Assembly: GCF_048564905.1 (NCBI RefSeq)
Contig: NC_133021.1
Coordinates: forward strand, 18,391,597 to 18,455,596
Direction of reading: 5' to 3'
From: Vicugna pacos
Taxonomy: Eukaryota; Chordata; Mammalia; Artiodactyla; Camelidae
DNA: 64,000 nt
In this document: one piece after another, positions 1 to 10,585 of the stretch
How the letters are laid out: each line of letters begins with the position of its first letter
Numbering within the stretch: the first letter of the stretch is position 1
Translations under genes and position numbers: made by a program
The notes under the pieces: model-generated
Database searches by the model: none
What the model saw: the letters and a program-made list of their open reading frames with translations, nothing else
Told to the model about the DNA's origin: nothing

Positions 1-127
1 GGGGGGGCGTGGAGGTGCAGGCCTGCGATGGGTGGGGGAGCTCTGCCAGCACAGTCACTGCCAAGCAGACAAGGATGTCGGGAACAAAAGTCAGAAGAGA
101 GACCACCTCTGAGATGAAGGCGGGGCT

Positions 128-262
128 GGGAGGGGGAGAGGGGCTTCTGTGCTGAACCTTGTTTGGGGTGTTATGTACATCCATTTGTGAAAACTACGTA
201 ACTCTACGCTTAAGATGTATCGATTGTACATATCAAATTACACCCCAATAAAAAAATTTAAA
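128..262 (+). mobile_element. Old L1 (L1M-type) 3' UTR end
   Basis: The segment runs from a GGGAGGGGGAGAGGGGCTTC-like stretch through a region resembling 'gtgaaaa..ctaagatgtat..gattgtacat' to 'caccccaataaaaaaa'. This is the order seen in the 3' UTR and tail of old L1M elements. It ends in a short A-rich tail on the plus strand. Divergence from the remembered consensus is high, so the subfamily is not assigned. The left edge is approximate. Confidence 0.5.
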
Positions 263-1860
263 ACATCATTCTTCTTTTAAAGAACGCAGGTGCTCTGGGG
301 TGCAGATGCTGACTTTTAAATGGTGTGGCTTTTGCTTTGGCGGGTCTGCTCTGCTCCTCACCCACGTACCCATATGCTCCAGGTATGCTCTTGAATTAGG
401 TGGTTGAGTCTTGGTCCTCGTTAGAGGGCTTGACGAGCCTTAAGTAGTGCAGGGAATCGGACTCTGCCAGCCCAACGTTTGCACAACGGGGTAAAGATTA
501 TTCCGAGCTGAAGGCAACTGAGATGAAGCAGGCCCAGGAAAAGCCCTCTGCGCATCCACTGTCTGCCTAAAACTGGGCGAAAATGCCCCCTGTGAAAGCG
601 TCCCTCACTTCTGTACCAGGGCGACGGAGGTGGCACTGGGATGGGTCTTTATAGATAAAACCCTTATCTTCCATGAGTTTCCGCCATATATTTTCTGCCC
701 CACAATTCACCCTGGAAGGCCAACCGCCCCTTTCCTTAGTCTTGTCACGTCTCCACAATTTATTGTCTTTGTTAAAATGGTATATAAGCTCTTCAAATTT
801 AACCACTTTCTTTCTTTCCTGTGAAGTTCTCTGTGCATGGAAACATTAAAATATTAACATCAAATAAAATCCGTGTGCCTCTTCTCTTATTAATCTGTCT
901 TTTGCCAGTTTATTTCACAGAGCCCAGGTGAGGCGCCTAAGAGAGTAGTCTTTCCTCCCCTACGGAAGCTGAGGTTCAACGGCACAGGCCAAGCAGCATC
1001 CGTGTACCACGGCACTGAGGTCCTGAAGGAGAAGGAGGCACAGTGCAGAGTCAAGATTGTGGCAACAGAGCAGGCCACCCTGTCACTGAACCAAACCTGG
1101 GTCCACTCGCCCACACGCAGTGAAGCCAGTCTGCTGCCACAGGGCTGCGGTGAAGGAAAGTGCAGCGTTTACTGCAGGGCACCAAGCAAGGAGCGCAGGA
1201 CAGTTCGTGCTCAGAACCCTCGAATTCCCCGATGGGTTTGAGGAAGGCATTTTTAAAGGCCAGGCGAGGAGGAAGGGGTGTCCCAGGGTACACGACCAGC
1301 TCATGCACAATTCTCTGATTGGCTGACAGTGAGATAACAGGGCGGGGTCACGGGGGTTAACATTATCAGTCCTTAGGCGCCAGAAGGTCTGGGGAATATG
1401 TGCTCATCAAGTAGCTAATTTCTTCCATTTGGTGGTGGGTTTTAGCGTCAGAAAAACTCAGGAAATCTCTATGAGATACTGTTATCTGGGTCCTTCAGAG
1501 AGGAGCTGCAGCAGACGACCCGGGGGGGGGGGTCGGGGTCTGTCCCGGGAAGGCCCTATGGGGTCCTGCCCCATGACAACCTTCTGTCAAAGGGGCTCTG
1601 TTCCCTCCCAATCAGAATTCAAGAGCCAACAGACCAGCCCTGCTCATGGTCTTTCAAAACTGCGTCACAGCTGGGGCAAGGGCTGTGAACGGGCAGACAT
1701 CCCCAGATCTGGCCACTAGACTCTGCCACGAGCAGGTTAACCCCCCACTGCTCCCGCCTCCTTCCTTCCTTGTGAAATGCTGCTTCTCAGACCGCAAAGG
1801 CCCCTGGGCCCTGGAAGGAGCAGGTCAGCAGCATCCTGTCTCTGGACAAAGCCAACCCCT
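263..1860. other. Unique sequence, no gene recognised
   Basis: Mostly single-copy-looking sequence. The short open frames on both strands (60-131 codons) show no recognisable domain or codon pattern. A run of 11 G lies at 1522-1532, followed by another G run, which gives local quadruplex potential. I see no repeat family and no convincing exon. Confidence 0.5.
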
Positions 1861-2040
1861 GAATCCTCCAAGGGGGACCCGGCCAGCCAGGGCCGTGGCT
1901 TCCGAAGAACCGATGGGCGTCCTGACGCAACAGCAAGACCCACCCAGCCGCGGGGCAGCGCGAGCCCGGCACCAGCCCGCCCTCCGCCCTGCTCCGCACC
2001 CGCTCCTTCTCTTCCCCTTCTCCCAGCTGGCTCGCCTTTG
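1861..2040. promoter_or_regulatory. Small CpG-rich patch (candidate regulatory DNA)
   Basis: I count about 16 CpG dinucleotides in 180 bases of roughly two-thirds G+C. The observed/expected CpG ratio by hand is about 0.8, while most of the window is strongly CpG-depleted. The patch is shorter than the usual 200-base minimum for a CpG island. No TATA box, initiator or clear first exon can be assigned. It could be a weak promoter, an enhancer, or GC-rich DNA that has escaped methylation decay. Function is inference only. Confidence 0.25.
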
Positions 2041-2293
2041 ATCTCAGCACAAAAAGCTCAGGCCCATTATAAACCTGTTTACACTCTAAAGATGAGAATA
2101 CAGACAGAAGTAATTACAGATGAACATTAAATGGCCTAGCCCAGCTCCCTGGCAGAACCGGGCAGGGCGGTGGGGGTGAGTCAATCACTCGAGCAACAGA
2201 GGTTCGCGCCAGGTGGGCTGGGACGCGGCATTGTTGTTCCCAAGGTCCTTTCTTTGTAGAGAATATCTCAGTCACGGTCACTTCTTCAACAGG

Positions 2294-2545
2294 TTTTTTT
2301 TTTTTTTAATTTTTTAAAAACTGAAATACAGTTGATTTATAACATTGTGTTCGTTTCAGCAAAGTGGTTCAGTTACATATATATTTTTTCAGAGTATTTT
2401 CCATTGTGGGTTACTACAAGATATTGAATATAATTCCCTGTGCTCCACAGTAAATCATTGTTGTTTATCTATTTTATGTATAATAGTTCGTGTGTGTTAA
2501 TCCAGTACTCTTAATTTATCCCTCCCCCTTCCCCAAACCTCCCCT
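2294..2545 (-). mobile_element. L1 3' end, antisense, cetartiodactyl type
   Basis: It starts with a T-run (the poly-A tail of the minus-strand element), followed by the reverse complement of the cetartiodactyl L1 3' UTR. Landmarks are 'acagttgatttataacattg', 'caaagtggttcagttacata', 'acaagatattgaatataatt' and 'ccctgtgctccacagtaaat'. The same landmarks recur in the L1 copies at 7261-8032 (opposite strand) and 61291-61876. Only about 250 bases of 3' UTR are kept, so it is a strongly 5'-truncated, inactive copy. Confidence 0.85.
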
Positions 2546-3036
2546 TTAAACAATTTCCAAGGACTCCACAAAGCTCCCACCCCTGTTTCATGTGCTCAGT
2601 GAGCCCCAGGCTCCTTCACCCTCCCCTCTCTATTTCAGTAATGAGCTCCCGTATCAGCCATGTCCACATTAGTGAGAATTTTTTCCTGACAATTCACTTA
2701 GAGTCTCACGTGTGACCACCACTCTAGACAATCACCCCCAATGTCAGCACGGAGGAGAAAGGCAGCACACGCCAAGGCCACCGCAAACTGTCTCACTGGG
2801 AAGCAGCTGCAGAATTTATGTTCTGGAAAATGCAAAGCACTAATTTCACTTACACAGTATGCTGGGTGTAATTCTGCAGGCATGCTATGGAAATAATGTG
2901 TTCTAACAGGAAGGCTGCAGCCATGTTTGAGTCCTTTTTGCACAATAACTTGTTATTTTGCGATTGGAGTAATAGTCTCCTAGGGCTCTGTGAGATTCCT
3001 CTGTTTAAACTGGAGAGAAGTGTTGAAAGCAATGGG
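2546..3036. other. Unique sequence, nothing identified
   Basis: No repeat family, exon or RNA gene could be supported here. Base composition is ordinary. Confidence 0.4.
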
Positions 3037-3157
3037 TTTTTTCCTTCCTTCCTTCCTTCCTTCCTTCCTTCCTTCCTTCCTTCCTTCCTTCCTCCCCTCC
3101 TTCCCTCCTTTCTTCTTCCCTTCCTCTCTCCCTTTCTTTCCTTCTTTCTTTTTTTTT
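3037..3157. repeat. (TTCC)n microsatellite in a 121-base pyrimidine tract
   Basis: A pure TTCC tetranucleotide array (about 13 units, 3041-3092) continues into degenerate C/T sequence with no purine until 3158. The complement is an all-purine strand. Such mirror-like homopurine/homopyrimidine tracts can form triplex (H-DNA) in vitro, and tetranucleotide arrays of this length are usually polymorphic. Confidence 0.95.
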
Positions 3158-4056
3158 AATGACCAAGTGCAACACGATTACCAGTGATCCCAATTTGAGG
3201 CTCTTTCAGCGACTGGGGAAGAGATGAAGCAGTCCGTACCGACATCGCAGCTCTTTACTCTGCAGCGTGAACCTCGACCACGGCCAGCACACGGGCGGCA
3301 TCTTTAATTACTGAGGGACGAGCCTCCAGCCTGACCATCAGAGCAGAGCCTTTCGGTCTCCAGCAAGGCATTATGTACTTAGGATTATCATTAATTTTCT
3401 CCCCCTGAAGTGCTTCTGATGACTGTGAGGCCTGTGGGCTAAAGCCAGCTATGCAGTCACTGATAAAAGGTTCTGTGTTCAATTTCTAAAAGTGCCCTCG
3501 GAGACTCCCCAATTTCCTGCCTCCTCCTAAGAAGAAACTGAATTTGCATTGCCTTCAAAAGGGGAGAACTGAGCCCTTTTAATGTAAAAGCTTCCTGAAG
3601 TTTGGGAGGAGAGGCCACTGGGACATTTTGGAGACTGGGAGCCTCTGCTGGCCCATCCCTTGGGGGGCTGGCTGTGGAGAGAGAACCCTTATTGTCTACA
3701 GCAGACTTCAGAACCATACAAGCCAATGTCTGTGTGGCTCCTGTTTCTCCATCCCATTTTCTATGAGCACAGCCTCAGCCGGTCTCCTGGGCACCTTGCA
3801 CAAGCTCCTATGAGTCCTGCTGAGCCCGATGCATTCAGCCCACCCTTAGCTTTCTGTGATGAGTCCACAGCACCCAGGGCTCACCCGGCTCAGCCCATTC
3901 TCTCGGTCACATCCCCAGGTGTCATATTTGATGGAGACCATCTGCTCCCTCAGACATGTTGGGGATGAAATTGGTGCATTAAAGCAAGAATACACCCAAA
4001 TGGCTGGACTACCTTGTGTCAGGTGAAGGAGGGAAGGACACAGAAGCGCCAAGTAG
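3158..4056. other. Unique sequence, nothing identified
   Basis: About 900 bases without a recognisable repeat or gene. Short open frames on both strands have no recognisable product. Confidence 0.4.
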
Positions 4057-4070
4057 AAGTGGTTTTGGAG

Positions 4071-4157
4071 GGGGAAGGTACAGCTCGGTGGCAGAGCGTA
4101 TACCTAGCATGCATCAGGTCCTGGGTTCAATCCCCAGTACCTCCATTAAAAAAAAAA
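4071..4157 (+). mobile_element. Camelid tRNA-derived SINE (Vic-1/CAM type)
   Basis: The copy has the tRNA-like head with an A-box-like 'tacagctcggtggcagagcg', a B-box-like 'ggttcaatcc', then CCAGTACCTCCATTAAA and an A-tail. It has the short form, with no AAATAAATAAAC...CCTCCCCC extension. Imperfect direct repeats flank it: AAGTGGTTTTGGAG at 4057-4070 and AAGTGGCTTTGAG at 4158-4170. This suggests a target-site duplication from L1-mediated insertion. It is a retroposon, not a tRNA gene. Confidence 0.9.
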
Positions 4158-4170
4158 AAGTGGCTTTGAG

Positions 4171-6427
4171 TAGACAAAGTGTTCACAAGTAGATTTCTGT
4201 AGCCTCATCTCTTATTAAGCCATAGGGATTTGGGAGCATTTGTTCCTAAGCTTTAAAGTGTTAAGTTTTGTCATGAACTAGTAGTGGCTGGAGATGTGTC
4301 CAGGTGTTAAAACTATGCCTTCTGGGTGGGGTCCTCCCTGGTGAAGGAACTCTCTGGGGCTCCAGGCAGGGCCCTGGTGTGTCATGTTCCTCCACTGCTG
4401 TCTGAACCACCCCTGCCAGCATCCAGAGTTGGTTGTGATGTTTCAGCCACTGCTATTAACGTTCACCATTACACATTTCCTCCCCGTAGTGCTCACAAAG
4501 GCCAACCCATGTAGACCAGGACCGTCCAACATCTACTAACTCCACCCTTGCCACTGCAGATAACATTGCAGGTAACTCACGTGTTCATGCAGAAGAGCTC
4601 TGTCCACAATGAAGTTCCTGAATTTTCATCTGCTCTGCTCTAGTTCAAATGCACCCATCCTATAACAAACCTAGTGAAGTCCTGGCTTTGCCTTGGTCTT
4701 ACCATCCAAACGGATAATGACAGCTTGGGCACCAGAGTGTAACAGCTAGATCTCAGCCCCACAGCTAGAAAGGGATGTCAGCTCTGTGGGTACACTCTGT
4801 CCTCAGGCCCCTGGGTACTTCAGTAGCATTCTTGGCCTCGGCGCTGAGTAAGGAGTTGCTAAGTAGCTAAAATGAGCTGTCCTGGTCTTGGGCACAAATG
4901 AAGTGAGTCTTTAAGAGAGCTAGGAATCCTAGAGTTATCAATCCTGTACCAGCTGACAGGAGATGAAGGTGCGATTCACATTCTGACACTACCAAGCTCC
5001 CGGATCTTGGTGAGACATTCTCTGAATCTGAAGCCTGCATTATTATTTATAGTCTTCTGGAGAGTTGTTGAGTTCTTTTCGAAGAACGTCAGGGATGGAA
5101 GAATCAAGACAGAGGCCAGGTGAGCCTGTCTCCTCCCTGTTCCCCCAAAGCATCTCTTGCCTGGTTTCTCTTGTAGAATGTGGCTCAGCAGGGTTTGTTT
5201 TGAATACATAATTTTAGTGCTTATAAAGCACCACCTTAGAACAACTTGAAAACTTCTGGATGAGGCAGTCTCAAAGGCCTGACCCCATTCTTTCATTCTA
5301 AGATTTGGGGACCCTAGAGCTATACTGGAGTATAAACCCCATGGCTGACTTCTCACTGAGGGACAGGTGAACCATCCTGTGACCAAGACCGTGGCCATGG
5401 CCAGGTGCCAGCAGAGGTGGCAAGGATGCACGGGCCAGGCTTGGGCCCCCTGAAGTGAAACATGAAGCCAGACGTGTTTGCGGCAAAGTTAAAAGAAAGG
5501 TGTTGTTAAGGGAGTGGGAAATTTAACTAGACCCCTGTGCCCTGGAGAAACACCAATTCAGAGAAGCAAAAAGATGGAAGGCTTTTGGAAGCACAGATGA
5601 GTCTATGCAGTTCCCTGTTCCCCACGCCTGCAGCCCCTTGGCTCTGCTAAAGGAATTATCAGGATGTTCCAGGAGGTTTGGGACACTCAGCAGGAAATTT
5701 ATTATAGCACATTGGACAACAATTTTTTTTCTGGATTCTCTGAAAAATTCACATAATCTCTTCCTAACTCTTTTTAAACATACTCGCCCATTAAACTCCA
5801 GTGCCCTTACTAACGTGAACAACCCTAGAATGTTGGTTCCTAAGGAAGCATTTGGTGGTGCAGTAGTCTTTACAATAGAGGAAGCCTATCCATTTTATTT
5901 AGAAGATTAGTCTGCAGGTCTTCGTCATGTACAACTTCAAACAACTGACTCATTGGCTTGAAAAAAATTTTTAATCAATTCCTTTGAAGTTAGGTAGACT
6001 CAACCTATGTGTGGAATAGCTATCAACAATGGTATGTCATTGAGGCATTGTGTTTTCACTACAGGGTGCCTAACACAAAAATTTCAGACACAATAGGAAA
6101 TCTGACGTGTCCTTTCAAAAAGGGACTGTTGGAATCAAGCCTTTTATCTGCCTTGTGATGTGATTTAGATATTATTTCTGTACTACTGTATATCCATGTC
6201 TAAATGCTTCATGAAATAAATCTTTTTCTTTATTGTCATTGTACTCAAGTTCAAGACTCAGGGCCAGAAACATGTGACATTTAGCTTATATAAGATAAAG
6301 CTATCTTATTGCTGTAGGGAGAGACCTGCAGGTCAGATGAGATGGGTTCTGGTTCCGAATATTGTTGTGTCTCTGCAGAGAAAACTGTTCACCTCCTCTT
6401 AATTGAGAGCCTTGCTCAAGTGCAGTT
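4171..6427. other. Unique sequence, no gene recognised
   Basis: About 2.3 kb without a confident repeat or exon. A frame of 151 codons (minus strand, 4976-5431) has no recognisable domain and is within chance length. An AATAAA hexamer near 6216 follows sequence that superficially resembles a 3' UTR end, but no upstream exon supports it. Confidence 0.45.
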
Positions 6428-6600
6428 AGGAGCAGAAGCGTGGAATCAAACAAAGCTGGGTTTGCATCACTTAAAAGCTGAGTGACCCCAAGTCTCGGTT
6501 TCCCCCCTGAACAAGGGGCACAGTAATCAGGCCTCTCTCAGGAGGGTGCTGTGAAGATGGACGAGCACACGGCGAATGTCAGTGTTCGTGATTCTTATTA
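6428..6600 (+). mobile_element. MIR SINE fragment
   Basis: It follows the MIR order: 'gctgggtttgcatcac' (a degenerate 'ctgggttcgaatcc'), 'agctgagtgacc', a 'tctcggtttcccccctgaac' version of 'cctcagtttcctcatctg', then 'ggagggtgctgtgaagatg'. This ancient tRNA-derived SINE predates the split of placental mammals. Confidence 0.6.
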
Positions 6601-6672
6601 TCGACTTTGATTTTCTATATAGTGATGATTTTGTATAAGACGACTTCGATGATTCCTTCCATCTTAGAATTT

Positions 6673-6765
6673 AGGACGGGTGGGTACAGCTCAGTGGTAG
6701 AGCGCATGCTTAGCGTGCACGAGGTCCTATGTTCAATCCCCATTCCCTCCATTAAAAAAACAAAA
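6673..6765 (+). mobile_element. Camelid tRNA-derived SINE (Vic-1/CAM type)
   Basis: The A-box-like 'tacagctcagtggtagagcg', 'catgcttagcgtgcacgagg', B-box-like 'gttcaatccc' and CCTCCATTAAAA junction are all present. It is very close to the remembered camelid consensus, so fairly young. It has a short A-tail (AAAAAAACAAA) and no 3' extension. No clear target-site duplication was found by eye. Confidence 0.92.
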
Positions 6766-7243
6766 TTCTGTGACCCTCAGGCTTGTGCAATCCAGGCTGC
6801 TTCCAGCAGAGTTCAACACACACAGCTGGCCCCAGGACCCCTGCTGAGGATGCTCGTGTCTGTTCCCTCTTGCTGGGGTGACCATGTCGAGGTCCTCATG
6901 AACCTGCCTTTGGACACTCAGAATAGGCTGGCCCAAGGGACTGGCGGGGAGGCTGATGACGGGATTGGTGAGTCTTCAGGAAGACCTTGAAGGTGCCAGG
7001 TTGTAGGAGTCAGATAAAGACCATAAATCAGTCAGGAGAGACTCAGCCCGAAATGCTGAGTAGACAGGCAAGGAGCACATGGGGCTGGGGAACGAGAAGT
7101 GGGGATTACTGTCAGGTTCTCAGTCAAGAGTCCCCAGCTCGGGAGAAGCACAGGTAGATGCCGGTCACACATGGAGGGGTCTCAAGTGATGGCGTGAAAT
7201 GTCTGCAGTTCAGTCTGGTGGGGGTGACAGCTGGTGTCCTGTC
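6766..7243. other. Unique sequence, nothing identified
   Basis: No repeat family or coding signal could be supported. Confidence 0.4.
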
Positions 7244-7260
7244 ACTCAAAGTGTTGGGCC

Positions 7261-8032
7261 CGTATCATTAGAAAGTCCACAGACATAAATGCTGGAGAGG
7301 GTGTGGAGAAAACGGACCCTCCTACACTGGCGGTGAGAATGTAATTTGGTGCAACCACTATGGAAAACAGTTTGGAGATTCCTTAAAGAACTACCATATG
7401 ATGCAGCAGTCCCACTCCCGGGCATGTATCCAGAAGGAACCATAATTCGAAAAAGACACATGCACCCCAATGTTCATAGAAGCATTATTCACAATAGGCA
7501 AGACATGGAAACAACCTAGATGTCCATCGACAGATGCCTGGATAAAGAAGTGTGGTATATTTATACAATGGAACACAACTCAGACTTAAAAAGAATAAAA
7601 TAATGCCCTTTGCAGCAACATGGATGGACCTAGAGATTATCATACTAAGTGAAGTAAGCCAGAAAGAGAAAGACAAATATCATATGATATCATTTAAATG
7701 TGGAATCTAAAAAAAGGATACAAATGAACTTACTTACAAAACAGAAAGAGACTCACAGATATAGAAAACAAACTTATGGTTACCGAAGGGGAAAGGAGGG
7801 TGATAAATTAGGAGTTTGGGATTAGCAGATACAAACTGCTATATATAAAATAAACAACAAGGTCCTTCTGTAGAGCACAGCGAACTATATACCCAGTATC
7901 TTGTAATAACCTATAATGAAAAAAATACGAAAAAGAATATATATATATATGCATAACTGAATCCTACGCTGTACACCAGAAACTAACACAATATTGTAAA
8001 TCAACTATACTTCAATTAAAAGAAAGGAAAAA
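7261..8032 (+). mobile_element. 5'-truncated L1 (ORF2 C-terminal end plus 3' UTR)
   Basis: The first ~330 bases match the end of L1 ORF2, including 'aatgctggagagggtgtgga', 'tggatggacctagagattat' and the peptide-like WYIYTMEHNS segment. The reading frame is broken by a stop soon after that segment. The 3' UTR follows, with 'aaacaaacttatggttacc', 'aactatatacccagtatctt' and 'actatacttcaattaaaag'. This is a cetartiodactyl L1 tail. An imperfect direct repeat, CAAAGTGTTGGGCC at 7247-7260 and CAAAGTATGTGGCC near 8034-8047, brackets it and lies in a MER5A, so the L1 appears inserted into that element. It is inactive. Confidence 0.92.
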
Positions 8033-8165
8033 ACCAAAGTATGTGGCCTGTGGACCAGTAGCACCAGCATTACCCAGGATGTGGTTGGAAACTGAGAACC
8101 TCAGGCCCCTCCCAGATATACGGAACCAGAATGTGCATTTTAACGGGACCCCAAGCTGGAGGCGG
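8033..8165 (+). mobile_element. MER5A-like hAT (Charlie) DNA transposon remnant, main part
   Basis: 'ggaccagtagcaccagcatt', 'ctgagaacctcaggcccc' and 'agaatgtgcattttaac' follow the non-autonomous MER5A consensus in order. Its first few bases ('actcaaagtgt') lie on the other side of the L1, at about 7244-7260, so the element is split by the 7261-8032 insertion. No transposase is encoded. Confidence 0.75.
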
Positions 8166-9357
8166 GGCTGAAGGAAGCACAGCCTATCACTTTAAATCAA
8201 TTCCTTTGCGTGTGGAGACACTTATATTGAGACTTTTTTTTTTTAATTAGGTAAGTGGGAAACATTTTCTAAAGAACAGGGAAGCACTCAGCTGAGAAAC
8301 ACATGGGAAAACCTGGCTTTAGTTTTCTTTTCCCAAAAGACAAAATTTAAAAGATGTCTTCTAAACATGTTTTCCCTGTGCAGGGCCATCAGCTATCAAC
8401 GATTGATGGTACTGCAGAAAACAGCCAATACCAAGTCGTCTGAGATTTGGGTACCGCCGTCACCTGCCAAAGGGGTGGGGGTGCCCTGTGGAGAAAAACC
8501 AGAGCAATTCTGCCCCACGATCCCATGACCATCTCTGCTTCCTCACTACCAACAGCTGGCTATGGGACACCAGAAGTCTCCCTCCTGGGAGAATCATGGG
8601 AGGGCGACGGCCTTTGGCACCAGAACACCTGGATGGGGCATCAAGGGCTTGTCCCGGGTGCCTCTGTGGGCTGGGCAGGGTTACCTTCTCATCTTGCCAT
8701 CTCTCTCACCTCTGGCTCACGGTACTCTCACTTGTTTTATGGCTAAGGAAGTTCAGGTTAGGTAATTTGCCCACCATGATGACTCTTGTGGTTTCCAGAC
8801 CCAGAATCTGAATGGGGACCTCGTGTCCGAGAGGCCCCGGGTCTCGCCTCCCTGCCATACTGCGTCTTTCACTGCGGGCTGCGGGCCCATGGTGGGTCAG
8901 ACGAGGCGGCTGTGCTCAAAACACACAACATTCTTGTTCCAATCATTGTGCCACTTTTCACAGCATGGACATTTGTCTCAGCCCCATTCAGTGCAATCCT
9001 GTAACCCACAGGCAGAGACATGAAATAACCACCACAAAGCCCCAGAAAAGTCTTATTCGGCTTCAACCCAGAGCCAGGGTGTTCCTTTGAGGTAGCAACG
9101 CTTCTATTAGAACAGAACACCAGTCAAATCAGTCGAACAGGAAATATTTTCTGGGTAATGCAAAAGCATTCAGACAAAACAATTAAAACTAGCAAGATTT
9201 AAGAAGATGCTCCCGTCCAAAGAGCCCCGGGTGAGTTCATTTTCTCTCTGGGGGCATCAGGAACAAGAAGCATGTCCTTCAGCAGGGTCTGTGCTGTATG
9301 AGTTGGTCCAACCTCAGTCTGCGGTAGAGTCTCAAGACAAAGGAAGTTTTTAAGGTC
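8166..9357. other. Mostly unique sequence; possible MIR remnant at 8730-8830
   Basis: Around 8730-8830 the order 'ttatggctaaggaagttcag', 'ggtaatttgcccacc', 'ccagacccagaatctgaatg' resembles the antisense MIR core, weakly. Several overlapping open frames of 66-109 codons occur at 8447-9120 on both strands without any recognisable product. No exon can be supported. Confidence 0.4.
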
Positions 9358-9495
9358 TTGCTCCCCAAAGTGTCGGCCCTGATCAGTAGCATCACCCAGG
9401 AGCCTGTTATAAACACAGCACCTCAGACCCCAGGCCTCCTGAATCCGAATCTGCATTTTTAACAAGACGCACAGGTCACTTGTATACACCCTCAA
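9358..9495 (+). mobile_element. MER5A-like hAT (Charlie) DNA transposon remnant
   Basis: 'aaagtgtcggccctgatcag', 'agcatcacccaggagcctgt', 'cctgaatccgaatctgcatt', 'ttaacaagacgcacaggt' and 'ctcaagcttgagaaaac' match MER5A in order and orientation, nearly end to end. It is non-autonomous and ancient. Confidence 0.85.
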
Positions 9496-10349
9496 GCTTG
9501 AGAAAACCTGTTTGCACGTACTATTCACTGGGAGCCCCTACGGCTCTCCAACCCCAGTGATATTCGGAATCATTCTCCTGGCCTCTGAGAAGCAGCATCC
9601 TTCCTGCTCTGTTCCCTGAATGGGGGCTCTTTCTACTAACAGGATATAAGGAGTAAAGAAAATAATCTGGCAACTGTATTCACTGTATCACATCTGATGC
9701 CAATTTTCGAAGACCCAAAATAGAATAAAATGCCGTTGCAAAGAAAAATTACATTGAAAACTGACTCTCTGATGGGCATGGGGAGTGACAGGACCTTGGA
9801 GGAGTTCAAAGCCATTGTAGCAACATGAGTTTTCTTCATGGAGAAGATATCAGAAGTGCCAACGAATGGTACATCCCTGCTCCTCGCGCTGCCAGGCTGG
9901 GGCAGCTTAGCACAGGGCTACAAGGAAGCAGGGTGGGTGGGGGCAGAGCGAAGGGTGGGGGACATACCTGGACGGGTAAGTTACAGCAAAGAATGAGTGC
10001 CTTCTTTACACTCAAAGGGCTGGTTTCTCTGGTTAGTTGAGTCTGGATTGATGGCCACTAGGAATTTAAAATAATTAGGGCCAAGCCTCTGAATGGAACA
10101 TCTTTACAATTTAATTCTGCCTGCAGGCTGGGGTTGGGGATGGGCTGGCCAAGGAGGGGGAGTGTCCATCTTCCAAACCCCCTCAGTCTGGTCTGAATTA
10201 TGCTAGGAACCCTTGCTGTTGTCCTTTTTGTTCTTCTCCTCCCATTCCTGTGGACTGGAAAGATTCAGAAACACCAAGACTTTCCCAGCCCATCCTGGCC
10301 CAGGATCCGGAGGTCAGCTCCCTTCTGCTGTGTGACCTGTGTTTGTACA
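9496..10349. other. Unique sequence, nothing identified
   Basis: No repeat family, RNA gene or exon could be supported. A G-rich stretch occurs around 9930-9960. Confidence 0.4.
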
Positions 10350-10585
10350 GAACGAATGGAAAACTGTAGACCCTGAGTTCAAACTACTCAGGATCAGCCC
10401 CTGGCTCCCCTGTCAGCTGGGAAAGTGATCCACCCTTTCTGTGCCTGGATTTTCCCAACTGTGAGCAGAGCTGATCAGCATGTGACCTTGAGAGGTGGCC
10501 CTAGAGAATCGTTCTGAGGATTCACAAGTTAATATGTGTTAACATGTTGTCAGATGCCAGGTACTTAGGACACATAGTAGGTACC
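10350..10585 (+). mobile_element. MIR SINE
   Basis: The degenerate MIR order is 'ctgagttcaaactactcagg', 'ctggctcccctgtcagctgg', 'tctgtgcctggattttccca', 'aactgtgagcagagctgatc', 'attcacaagttaatatgtgt' and 'gatgccaggtacttaggaca'. It is close to full length and old. Confidence 0.65.

Noticed and set aside
1861-2130. Arg/Pro-rich open frames over the CpG-rich patch
   Set aside because: Frames stay open on both strands because GC-rich DNA has few stop codons. No conserved protein is recognisable.
4071-4157. tRNA gene suggested by the A-box and B-box-like motifs
   Set aside because: The same sequence occurs five times in the window with A-tails, CCTCCATTAAA junctions and target-site duplications, so these are tRNA-derived SINEs.
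6100-6240. Possible 3' UTR end with AATAAA near 6216
   Set aside because: No upstream exon or processed-pseudogene structure supports it, and AATAAA is common in AT-rich DNA.
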